9,799 nt of DNA from Bacillota bacterium (GTDB taxonomy: Bacteria > Bacillota > Clostridia > Clostridiales > Clostridiaceae): positions 1 through 9,799 of the forward strand of contig JAEZAL010000223.1 of the NCBI GenBank assembly GCA_023427705.1, in the 5' to 3' direction. Numbering within the stretch: position 1 is the stretch's first letter; each line of letters opens with the position of its first letter. The notes beneath the pieces were generated by a model. The model did no database searches and was not told where the DNA came from. It was given only the letters and a program-made list of their open reading frames with translations. Position numbers and translations under genes: made by a program. Below are positions 1 through 6,457 of the stretch, one piece after another.

Positions 1-2241
1 GTATTACCTACAGAAAATTATGAATATAAATATGTAAGTAATTCTAATAAAGAACATGTTAAATCTGTTCAAGTTGCAAATGAAGAATTAGCAATAAATA
101 CAAAGCCAACAATTGAAAGAATAAATGAGGGTTATTTAGAAATAAATGTTGGAGAGAAAGTTAAGCTAACATCTGACGAATTAAATAAATATATATCAGT
201 AATAGATAAGGAACAAGACGAAATAATATTTGAAGTAAAGAATGTAGATGATAAAGTTATACAAGAATTTACTTCTTCTACAGCGGGTATATATGATTTA
301 TATATAACTGCTACAGATAGTTTTGGAGCAAAATCTGAAAGTATAAAGTTACAAGTAAAAGTTAATGAAATTGAGCAAGATCCAATTATAACAAGAAATG
401 GAGTAGAGCTTTCTGATGTTACTATAACTGCAGGTGAAATATTTAATTTAATGGATGGTATTAAGGCTGTTGATGCTTTAGGAAATGCATTAGATGTTGA
501 AGTGAAATCAGATAAAGTTCTTAATTTAGACCCTCTTCAAGATACTGAATATACTATTACTTATATTGCTACGGATAAATTAAATAGAACAACAGAAAAG
601 AGTATTAAATTAACTGTTAAAGCTAATAAAGCACCAATAATATTAGGAGTTCAAGATCATACTTTAGCAGTTGGAGATGCATTTGACCCAAGTAATGGTG
701 TAGAAGTAAAAGATGAAGATGCAGATATAGAGTTAGAGATTGAAAGTAATGTAAATACAAGAATACCAGGAGTATATAAAGTTATATATACAGCTACTGA
801 TAGTGGTAATAAAACAACAAGAGAAGAAAGTATAGTTACTGTAAATCCTAAAATGGTAGCTATAAATAGTATTCCAGTTATAAATGCTAGTGATGTAGTA
901 ATACAATTAGGTGAAGAGTTTAATCCATTAAGTGGAGTAACTGCTACAGATAAAGAAGATGGCGAAATAAATGATATAGAAGTTGTAAGAGAAAATGTTG
1001 ATACTAATGTAGCAGGAGAGTACGAAGTTACATTTAAAGCTACAGATAGCAGCAAAGCAAGTTCTATTAAGACAATAAAAGTTATAGTAAATGACCCACC
1101 TAAGATATATGCTGAAGATAAAACTATAATATTAGGTGAAAACTTTGAAGAGTTAGTTGGAGTTATAGCTATAGATAAAGAGGATGAAGATATAACTGAT
1201 AAAATTGAAGTTATAGAAAATAATGTAAATATAAATAAAGAAGGTAACTATAAAGTTACATATAGTGTAACAGATACTCTTGGTGGAAAAGCTACAAAGA
1301 CAATAACTGTAACTGTTAAGAGAAATATTATTTTAGCAGAAAATATAACTATTAATAATAAAATAAATAATTTATATATTGGAAGTAGTAAGTTATTAAG
1401 TGCTACTATAAATGAAAAAGCTGATATAAGAGATATTGAATGGACAACAAGTGATGAAGAAATTGCATCAATAGAAGTTAAAGGAAATGATGTACTTGTA
1501 ATAGCTAAGAAAGAAGGACAAGTAACTATAACTGCAAAAACTAAGGATGGAAGTAATTTATCAGATTCTGTAGTTATTGATATTTTAAATTATAAAGATA
1601 ACATACAAGATTTTATTACAAATATTATAGATACTAATGTGGTTATTCCTGTATTAGGAGCTGGTACAGTAGAATCTCCTTTAGAAATGGAAGTTCAAAA
1701 TGCTACAACAGATAAGTTTGATGAATTCCTATTAAAACTTAAAAAATTAGAACCAGTATTAATAGAAAAGTATCAAGATATAGATTCTATATTCTATAAA
1801 ATAAAAGTTAAAGATACATCCATAATATCTAGAATTACTAGTTTATTTGGAGCATCAACTTCAGATGAAGGACATATAATTCTAAAAATAGCTAGAAACT
1901 TAGATAACGTAGATTATTTAAGAATGAACTTAGAGGAAATTTTAGCTAGTGGTGAAAATTCAGGGGATACAAGCACTCCAGAAGATGAAAATTCAGGAAA
2001 TACAAATAATCCAGGAGAAGAAAACACAGGGGATACAGATAATTCTATTGGAGAAAACTCAGGAAATGTAAATAATCCTGATAAAGAAAATACAACTGAT
2101 AATAATTCTACCAATGAAGATAAAAATAATTCTCAAAATAATAGCACAAAGTTACCAGCTACAGGTAAAGAAAGTATTTTAGGCTACATATCAGTAGCAG
2201 CAATAGCTGTAGGTGCAGTGCTTTATAAAAAGAAAAAATAA
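1..2241 (+). CDS. LPxTG cell-wall-anchored surface protein with Ig/cadherin-like repeats (5' partial)
   Basis: The frame is open from base 1, so the gene starts outside the window; the ATG at 451 is internal to a repeat module. 746 residues are visible. In order: five Ig/cadherin-like modules of about 75-90 residues (roughly 36-122, 127-207, 210-283, 291-363, 367-440), most ending in a Y-x-(V/I)-x-(Y/F)-x-(A/V)-TD strand, and four carrying an acidic DKED-like loop; a Big_2-like module (443-528, with WTTSDEEIASI); an unclassified module (530-648, containing GAGTVESPLEM); an Asn/Glu/Gly-rich stalk (651-717); then the sorting signal LPATG (718-722), a hydrophobic segment and a KKKK tail. By family knowledge a sortase cleaves between T and G and links the protein to peptidoglycan. 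It is probably an adhesin or the C-terminal display part of a surface enzyme; the missing N-terminus would decide. A terminator follows 35 bp downstream. Confidence 0.92.
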   Translation, partial: VLPTENYEYKYVSNSNKEHVKSVQVANEELAINTKPTIERINEGYLEINVGEKVKLTSDELNKYISVIDKEQDEIIFEVKNVDDKVIQEFTSSTAGIYDLYITATDSFGAKSESIKLQVKVNEIEQDPIITRNGVELSDVTITAGEIFNLMDGIKAVDALGNALDVEVKSDKVLNLDPLQDTEYTITYIATDKLNRTTEKSIKLTVKANKAPIILGVQDHTLAVGDAFDPSNGVEVKDEDADIELEIESNVNTRIPGVYKVIYTATDSGNKTTREESIVTVNPKMVAINSIPVINASDVVIQLGEEFNPLSGVTATDKEDGEINDIEVVRENVDTNVAGEYEVTFKATDSSKASSIKTIKVIVNDPPKIYAEDKTIILGENFEELVGVIAIDKEDEDITDKIEVIENNVNINKEGNYKVTYSVTDTLGGKATKTITVTVKRNIILAENITINNKINNLYIGSSKLLSATINEKADIRDIEWTTSDEEIASIEVKGNDVLVIAKKEGQVTITAKTKDGSNLSDSVVIDILNYKDNIQDFITNIIDTNVVIPVLGAGTVESPLEMEVQNATTDKFDEFLLKLKKLEPVLIEKYQDIDSIFYKIKVKDTSIISRITSLFGASTSDEGHIILKIARNLDNVDYLRMNLEEILASGENSGDTSTPEDENSGNTNNPGEENTGDTDNSIGENSGNVNNPDKENTTDNNSTNEDKNNSQNNSTKLPATGKESILGYISVAAIAVGAVLYKKKK
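1954..2118 (+). repeat. 33-bp tandem repeat encoding an 11-residue stalk unit
   Basis: Within the surface protein, five consecutive 11-codon units begin with EN(S/T)(G/T): ENSGDTSTPED, ENSGNTNNPGE, ENTGDTDNSIG, ENSGNVNNPDK, and a degenerate ENTTDNNSTNE. The first four are clear. The position just before the LPATG signal fits a flexible wall-spanning stalk; copy number may vary between strains by slippage (inference). Confidence 0.75.
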
Positions 2242-2275
2242 TATATAGTAAAGTTTTTATTAATAATAACAAAGT

Positions 2276-2319
2276 AGACAGTAGTTAGTTTTGAAACAAA
2301 CAAACTACTGTCTTTTATT
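2276..2319 (+). terminator. Rho-independent terminator after the surface-protein gene, possibly shared
   Basis: Arms AGACAGTAGTT (2276-2286) and AACTACTGTCT (2303-2313) pair perfectly. After an A/A mismatch, GTTT/AAAC extends the stem inward, leaving a 6-nt loop. A T-rich run (TCTTTTATT) follows on the + strand. The minus-strand side is moderately T-rich (ACTTTGTTATTATT), so the hairpin may also end the convergent gene whose stop lies at 2350. Confidence 0.85.
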
Positions 2320-2349
2320 ACTTATTAATTGGTATTTATTTTGAACATT

Positions 2350-4446
2350 TTAAATTTTAATTTTATGCTTGTCCATTACTTTATTATTATTTTTTTTATT
2401 GCCACTTTTTTTATTCTTATCTTTGTTTTTGTCCTTATGCTTTTCTTTTAATTCTGTAATTTTTTCTTCAGCTGAAACTAATTTATCTAAATTAGTTATA
2501 TATAAATCATTATTAAAATCTGTTACTAAATTTCTTGCTTTTACTATTGCTTTTTCATCTTTCAAAGTTATTTTATCTACTTCAGGTAATTTATCTATAG
2601 TTTTTATTATTTTACTTGCTTTTTCCTTTAATTCAAATATTTCTTTGTTAAATAAAGTAGCTGTATTTTCCACAGATGCATTATCTATAATAGTAACTGC
2701 ATAAGTATAAGTTTTATTAGGGTCGATACTATCATCAACAAATGATGTTCCTAAATTCACACCAAAACGTGCTATTAAATTCTCAGGATTACTAATATCT
2801 ACTTCACTTAGGTTTCCTTCTTGCCTATACACAGCATAGAATTTGCTATCTGAGTTTGAATCATCCCATTTTAATTTTATTCTATTATCATTTATTAGAT
2901 ATTTAGGATTAGAAACAGGCGATGTTTCTATTTTATCAAGCCATGGTTTTCCAGGTGCATTAGCAGGAAGATTAAAATAATCATTTTTAAGAATAGTATT
3001 TGAATGATTTAATACATCAAATTTATCTCCTTGAGTAAGCACTGTTTTAGTAAGCAACTTGTCAAATGAGAAGAATGCACTACCTTTTACATTTTCATAT
3101 TTTTGATTAAATCTTAGTTGGTTAGCTATTTCATATGGGTTTTTAAAATTATTATCCCAAGAAGCATCTATATATTTATAATTTGGATGACCAATATATA
3201 AATGAGAATTAGTTACTCCATTAAATTGGCTATCCCACCATTGAAGCAATTCTCCATAAGGAGCAGCAGCAGTATTAAATGCCCAATAAATTTGAGGAGT
3301 TAAATAATCGACTAAGCCATCTTTTACCCATTTTCTAGTGTTAGCAAATTGATCTCTAAGGCTAGATGTTGAACCAATTGGTGTTACTGAACCTTCTTCA
3401 TATTCATCAGAATGAGCCCAGATACCAAATGGAGAAATACCAAATTGTATAGATCTATTATTAGTATTATTTATATCAGTAACAGCATTAGATACAGCTT
3501 GTACTAATTTGGTTACATTATCTTCTCGCCATTTAGCAGCATTAGCATAATTATATTCACCATAACCTGTAGCATATTTTTCGTAGGTATCTTTATCTAA
3601 ATCTTGTTTATAGAAGAAAACATCCTCACCGTTGGCAGTATACTTATATGGATAGAAATAGTCATCAAAATGAATAGCATCCACATTATATTTATTAGCA
3701 ACTTCAGATATTCTTTCAACTGCAAAATTTATTACTTCAGGTTCACCAGGATCTAAGAATAATTTATTTTGAAATGTGTAAACCAAATAAGGATTTTTTC
3801 TTGCAAAATTATTTTCAGCTAAATCGTTTAGCTTTTCCTCCATTGTTCTTTCATCTAGAGGATTATTAGTAACTCTATAAGGGTTAAACCATGCATGGAA
3901 TTCCATACCTCTATTATGAGTTTCTGAAACTAACCATTTTAATGGATCGAATCCATTAAAACCAGGATCTTTACCTTGATAAGTGTAATCAGATCCACCA
4001 TCATGTAGATATTGGGACCAAGGTGCAATTTCTGATGGATACCAAGCATCTAACATAGGACTAACTTGGAAAGTTACAGCATTAAAATTTAATTCTTGGA
4101 ACTTGTCCAATATAGTTGTTAATTGTGATTTAAACTCTTCTTCAGCTGATAAATTTGGATCCTTAGTAACAGGATTTATGTCAATATTTGCAACAGTTGA
4201 TAACCAAGCTGTCCTAAAATCTTCCTTATTATGATGATATACATTTGGTATTGTAACTTGTTCTGTCATATTACCGTTTACATAGATAGGTGAAGTCTCA
4301 TCATAAGTAACATCCATTGTATTGAAATCATAAGATTTAAAATTGTAAAGTGGTGATTCATTAACGGATGCAGAAGTACTTTGCCAAGCAATTGCTTGAA
4401 TAGATAAGCTAGCTAATAAAAATAGAGTTAGAGCTTTTTTCTTCAT
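2350..4446 (-). CDS. Secreted GHL10 (DUF187) family glycoside hydrolase with Fn3-like domain
   Basis: 698 residues. An N-terminal signal peptide (MKKK, a hydrophobic stretch, then AWQSTSAS; cleavage probably near residues 20-27) implies export. Residues 70-480 form a GHL10/DUF187 (PF02638-like) TIM-barrel domain: DFRTAWLSTV at 76-85, FQVSP at 126-130, HAWFNPYR at 184-191, the acidic HFDDYFYPY at 259-267, FGISPFGIW at 335-343 and LTPQIYW at 382-388. An Fn3-like module follows (about 503-600), then a helical FIVAR-like segment (about 605-668: AIVKARNL...TNLDKLVSAEEKI) and a Lys/Asn-rich tail (669-698). E. coli DigH (YddW), of the same family, cleaves glycan strands stripped of stem peptides, so peptidoglycan remodelling is the best guess; the substrate here is not shown. 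There is no LPxTG motif, so the basic tail may hold it to the wall by charge (inference). GGAGGGA stands 6 nt before ATG. Confidence 0.9.
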   Translation of the reverse strand: MKKKALTLFLLASLSIQAIAWQSTSASVNESPLYNFKSYDFNTMDVTYDETSPIYVNGNMTEQVTIPNVYHHNKEDFRTAWLSTVANIDINPVTKDPNLSAEEEFKSQLTTILDKFQELNFNAVTFQVSPMLDAWYPSEIAPWSQYLHDGGSDYTYQGKDPGFNGFDPLKWLVSETHNRGMEFHAWFNPYRVTNNPLDERTMEEKLNDLAENNFARKNPYLVYTFQNKLFLDPGEPEVINFAVERISEVANKYNVDAIHFDDYFYPYKYTANGEDVFFYKQDLDKDTYEKYATGYGEYNYANAAKWREDNVTKLVQAVSNAVTDINNTNNRSIQFGISPFGIWAHSDEYEEGSVTPIGSTSSLRDQFANTRKWVKDGLVDYLTPQIYWAFNTAAAPYGELLQWWDSQFNGVTNSHLYIGHPNYKYIDASWDNNFKNPYEIANQLRFNQKYENVKGSAFFSFDKLLTKTVLTQGDKFDVLNHSNTILKNDYFNLPANAPGKPWLDKIETSPVSNPKYLINDNRIKLKWDDSNSDSKFYAVYRQEGNLSEVDISNPENLIARFGVNLGTSFVDDSIDPNKTYTYAVTIIDNASVENTATLFNKEIFELKEKASKIIKTIDKLPEVDKITLKDEKAIVKARNLVTDFNNDLYITNLDKLVSAEEKITELKEKHKDKNKDKNKKSGNKKNNNKVMDKHKIKI

Positions 4447-4452
4447 TAATTA

Positions 4453-4459
4453 TCCCTCC
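4453..4459 (-). promoter_or_regulatory. Ribosome-binding site of the GHL10 gene
   Basis: GGAGGGA on the minus strand lies 6 nt before the ATG at 4446, which fixes the start together with the signal peptide that follows. Confidence 0.85.
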
Positions 4460-4466
4460 ATAAATC

Positions 4467-4510
4467 ATAATATTAAATTGTAAATATTTACATTTACAAT
4501 TTAATATTAT
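4467..4510 (-). promoter_or_regulatory. 19-bp inverted repeat over the -10/start region of the GHL10 gene (operator or 5' hairpin)
   Basis: The 19-bp arms 4467-4485 and 4492-4510 are perfectly complementary around a 6-nt loop. Nested inside is the 12-bp palindrome GTAAATATTTAC (4480-4491). The right arm reaches the -10 box, so a protein bound here would block RNA polymerase. Alternatively, a transcript starting near 4502 would begin with an 11-bp hairpin, which could protect the mRNA end. I do not recognise the regulator; the core reads TTGTAAAT-N6-ATTTACAA. Confidence 0.65.
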
Positions 4511-4537
4511 TGTAACTTATAAGAATGTAAATTTCAA
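4509..4537 (-). promoter_or_regulatory. Sigma-A promoter of the GHL10 gene
   Basis: On the minus strand a -35 TTGAAA (4532-4537) and a -10 TACAAT (4509-4514) are separated by exactly 17 bp. Transcription should start near 4502, about 55 nt before the ATG. Confidence 0.75.
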
Positions 4538-4560
4538 TATATTTTAATTATTTTGAAATG

Positions 4561-4575
4561 ATTTTTCTGAAAATA
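4561..4575. promoter_or_regulatory. Possible CodY box upstream of the GHL10 promoter
   Basis: ATTTTTCTGAAAATA matches the CodY consensus AATTTTCWGAAAATT at 13 of 15 positions. It lies about 25 bp upstream of the -35 box. CodY represses or activates genes according to branched-chain amino acid and GTP supply. In such AT-rich DNA a chance match is quite possible. Confidence 0.3.
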
Positions 4576-4576
4576 A

Positions 4577-4940
4577 ATACGTATTAAATAAATTTTATAA
4601 AATAATTATAATATAGTACATAAATTAAAATCCTTTAAAGGCTATATAATTAGATACCTTAAAATATGCTATTTTAATATTAAAGAAAGGTTCTAATTTA
4701 TGTTTTTAGTAAAGCATTGATAATAGAATTATATTAATTATTAGAATTTTATAATGAAGTAAAATATTCTTTGTGATATACTAGGAGTATAAAAGTTTTA
4801 CATATTATTAGGAGAGTTTATTAAAAATAACCATATTTTTTAAATAAATTTTAATATACACAAATATTTAAGGGTTTGAGAGATAGTACAAGTGATAGTA
4901 GGGAAGATAATAATGCAATATAAATAATAATATATTGAAA
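4577..4940. other. Intergenic stretch with no recognisable gene
   Basis: Very AT-rich, with stops in all frames. I see no start codon with a usable ribosome-binding site and open frame, no tRNA and no convincing structured RNA. It may be eroded coding DNA, like the antiporter remnant to its right, but nothing here can be identified. Confidence 0.5.
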
Positions 4941-4957
4941 TAGTTTTTAAAAAGATT

Positions 4958-4986
4958 ATAAAAAAGAGTTGTTCAATTACAACTCT
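4958..4986 (-). terminator. Terminator left behind by the antiporter pseudogene
   Basis: Arms AGAGTTGT (4965-4972) and ACAACTCT (4979-4986) pair perfectly around a 6-nt loop. Reading on the minus strand, the stem runs into a T-run (4960-4965) and further T-rich sequence. It lies 16 bp beyond the presumed ancestral stop codon at 5003-5005, as expected for that gene's own terminator. Confidence 0.7.
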
Positions 4987-5002
4987 AAAAGAATATATTT
5001 TA

Positions 5003-5304
5003 TTAATAACTATTTATAAAATCAAAAAGTTTTTCTTGTTTAGAAAGTAATTATTATAGGGAATACAAATTAATATTTCACCTATTTGTTATGTAAGAAT
5101 TATTGTTAATATAATTTCGTCAGAGGCTAGCCCCATAGATAATGGGACATCATATATAGCTGCTTGAACTGTAGCCTCAGGCATATATGAGAAAGCAATA
5201 AATATCTTTTCTTTCCTTAATAAATTAGTATTTATTAAGGATAAAAACATGCCTAAAAATCTAAAACCCAATGCTCCTATAATTATAACTAGATCATATG
5301 AAGA
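5003..5304 (-). pseudogene. C-terminal remnant of a CPA1-type Na+/H+ (cation/proton) antiporter
   Basis: Minus-strand bases 5304-5089 encode 71 residues containing GFRFLGMFLSL, LLRKEKIFIAFSYMPEATVQAAI and VPLSMGLAS. This is the signature of the C-terminal membrane region of NhaP/CPA1 antiporters, in which (K/E)ERLF-x-A-x-(A/S)YLPKATVQAAIGG-x-PL is typical. The frame ends early at TAA (5089-5091), where the family normally continues with ILITAPLGA. In another frame LLSKQEKLFDFINSY runs to a stop at 5003-5005, close to a terminator. Upstream, an in-frame TAA (5305-5307) and the next gene's promoter replace the remaining roughly 300 codons. It has no start or ribosome-binding site, so it is a truncated, frameshifted relic and not a 60-residue gene. 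Confidence 0.7.
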
Positions 5305-5343
5305 TTAAGTATATTGAAACAATAATTATTAAATAGAATAAAA

Positions 5344-5363
5344 TATAATATAATGTTTTGGAG
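5344..5363 (+). promoter_or_regulatory. Candidate -10 box and ribosome-binding site of pullulanase
   Basis: TATAAT (5344-5349) is a perfect -10 box, but no good -35 stands 16-18 bp before it; TTGAAA at 5314-5319 is 24 bp away. GGAG (5360-5363) lies 8 nt before the ATG at 5372. The start codon is well supported, the promoter only weakly. Confidence 0.35.
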
Positions 5364-5371
5364 TTGAACTT

Positions 5372-6391
5372 ATGAATAATTATATAGAACATTTAAATTA
5401 TAAAACTATAATGTATATTAAAGCATCTTGTAATGAATTCTATTTGCAAGAAGAAATACAATTAGTTGCATTGAAGGAATCTATATATGGAATAGAAGAA
5501 ATTAAAGATGTAGAGTGGGAAATTGATTATATCGGTGAAGAAGTTACATTAAAAGATAATATTATAAAAATTAAAGATTTTAATAAAGAATTAAAATATA
5601 TAGAAGTTAGTTTTATAGATATAACCACAGGGATAAAAATATCTAGAAGATTTCCTGTTATCTTAGAAAAAAGAAAGGAAACATTAGTTCATTTTATAAA
5701 AAATGATGGGGATTATTTTGGTAATGGATATAGATGGGATCTTTGGACTTTTTCAAATAATGGATCTGCATATGATGTTCAATTAAATACAGAAAGTGAC
5801 TTTGGTAGATGTGCATTTGTTAAAGAAAAAAAAGTAATTGCCAGAAGAAGGGCTTGGGGAAATGATTGGTCAGAGCAGACAATAACATTTGATATACCAA
5901 ATAAAGTGAAAAATTGTTATATAGTATATGGAGAAGATAGGTTAATAACGGATTTAAATGAATTAGTTGATTATATTAAACCTAGAATAGAAGTAGCAAT
6001 AATGGATAATAGCAGAAGTATAACTGCTTTTTTATCTAAAGAGCCATTAGATATAACAGAATTTTGTATTTATGTAAATGGAATCAAACAACAAAATGTT
6101 AAATATAAAGTAGATAAGTTATTTAAAAAAGTTGAATTTTTTGATTTAGATTTAAAAGTTTCACCAAAAGATTTAATTGAAGTTAGGGCAAGTCATACAT
6201 TTATACCTTGTAAAGTTACAATGAGAAGTTATTTAGATGAGTTTTATTATAAAGAAAATGATATGGGGGTAACATTTTCAAATGATAGAATTAAATTGAG
6301 AGTGTGGTCACCAACAGCAGAAAAAGTTGAATTATGCATTTATGATAAATGGTATGATACAACTGAAAAAAATAATTATAATATGGACTAG
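5372..6391 (+). CDS. pulA: Pullulanase N-terminal fragment: CBM41 and first half of CBM48
   Basis: 339 residues before the TAG. Residues 104-200 form a CBM41 (pullulanase-associated) starch-binding domain: LVHFIKNDGDYFG (105-117), RWDLWTF (121-127) with the sugar-stacking tryptophan pair, and WGNDW (162-166). Residues 1-100 look like an all-beta module and 201-290 a linking domain ending in RSYLDEFYYKENDMG. CBM48 starts at about 295 (RVWSPTAEKVELCIYD) and is cut at residue 339. Alone, this piece has no catalytic residue; at best it could bind alpha-glucan. Confidence 0.7.
   Translation: MNNYIEHLNYKTIMYIKASCNEFYLQEEIQLVALKESIYGIEEIKDVEWEIDYIGEEVTLKDNIIKIKDFNKELKYIEVSFIDITTGIKISRRFPVILEKRKETLVHFIKNDGDYFGNGYRWDLWTFSNNGSAYDVQLNTESDFGRCAFVKEKKVIARRRAWGNDWSEQTITFDIPNKVKNCYIVYGEDRLITDLNELVDYIKPRIEVAIMDNSRSITAFLSKEPLDITEFCIYVNGIKQQNVKYKVDKLFKKVEFFDLDLKVSPKDLIEVRASHTFIPCKVTMRSYLDEFYYKENDMGVTFSNDRIKLRVWSPTAEKVELCIYDKWYDTTEKNNYNMD
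6389..6391 (+). other. In-frame TAG inside the pullulanase reading frame
   Basis: The context is ATG GAC TAG GAT TAT GAT, so the peptide reads NMD-stop-DYDSGTF. Homologous CBM48 modules continue without a gap here, and a single substitution (for example AAG, GAG or CAG) would restore the frame. No frameshift is needed. Confidence 0.9.
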
Positions 6392-6441
6392 GATTATGAT
6401 AGTGGAACATTTTTTTGTGATATCAATAGAAAAGAAAATGA

Positions 6442-6457
6442 AGGAAAGTTTTATATG
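6442..6457 (+). promoter_or_regulatory. Possible internal ribosome-binding site and restart codon
   Basis: AGGAAAG (6442-6448) stands shortly before an in-frame ATG (6455-6457); from AGGA the gap is 9 nt. It lies 63 bp past the amber codon, close enough for reinitiation. In the intact gene this would be ordinary coding sequence (EGKFYM), so the match may be fortuitous. Confidence 0.35.

Noticed and set aside
451..453. ATG as the start of the surface-protein gene
   Set aside because: The frame is open to base 1 and upstream residues form another repeat module; there is no ribosome-binding site before this ATG.
657..1055. Minus-strand open frame of 132 codons
   Set aside because: Antisense shadow of the surface-protein gene, rich in Ser/Thr/Leu from reversed repeats, with no ribosome-binding site.
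1914..2114. Minus-strand open frame of 66 codons
   Set aside because: Shadow of the stalk repeats; its PEFS periodicity simply mirrors the 33-bp repeat.
2369..2704. Plus-strand hydrophobic open frame of 111 codons
   Set aside because: Antisense of the Lys-rich GHL10 tail, which reads as Leu/Phe/Ser on the other strand.
4741..4920. Plus-strand stretch reading LEFYNEVKYSL and YTQIFKGLRDSTSDSRED in one frame
   Set aside because: Looks protein-like in places but is broken by several stops, lacks a start, and matches nothing I recognise.
5089..5271. A 60-residue membrane-protein gene starting at TTG
   Set aside because: Similarity to the antiporter C-terminus begins upstream of the TTG, there is no ribosome-binding site, and the frame is truncated; treated as a pseudogene.
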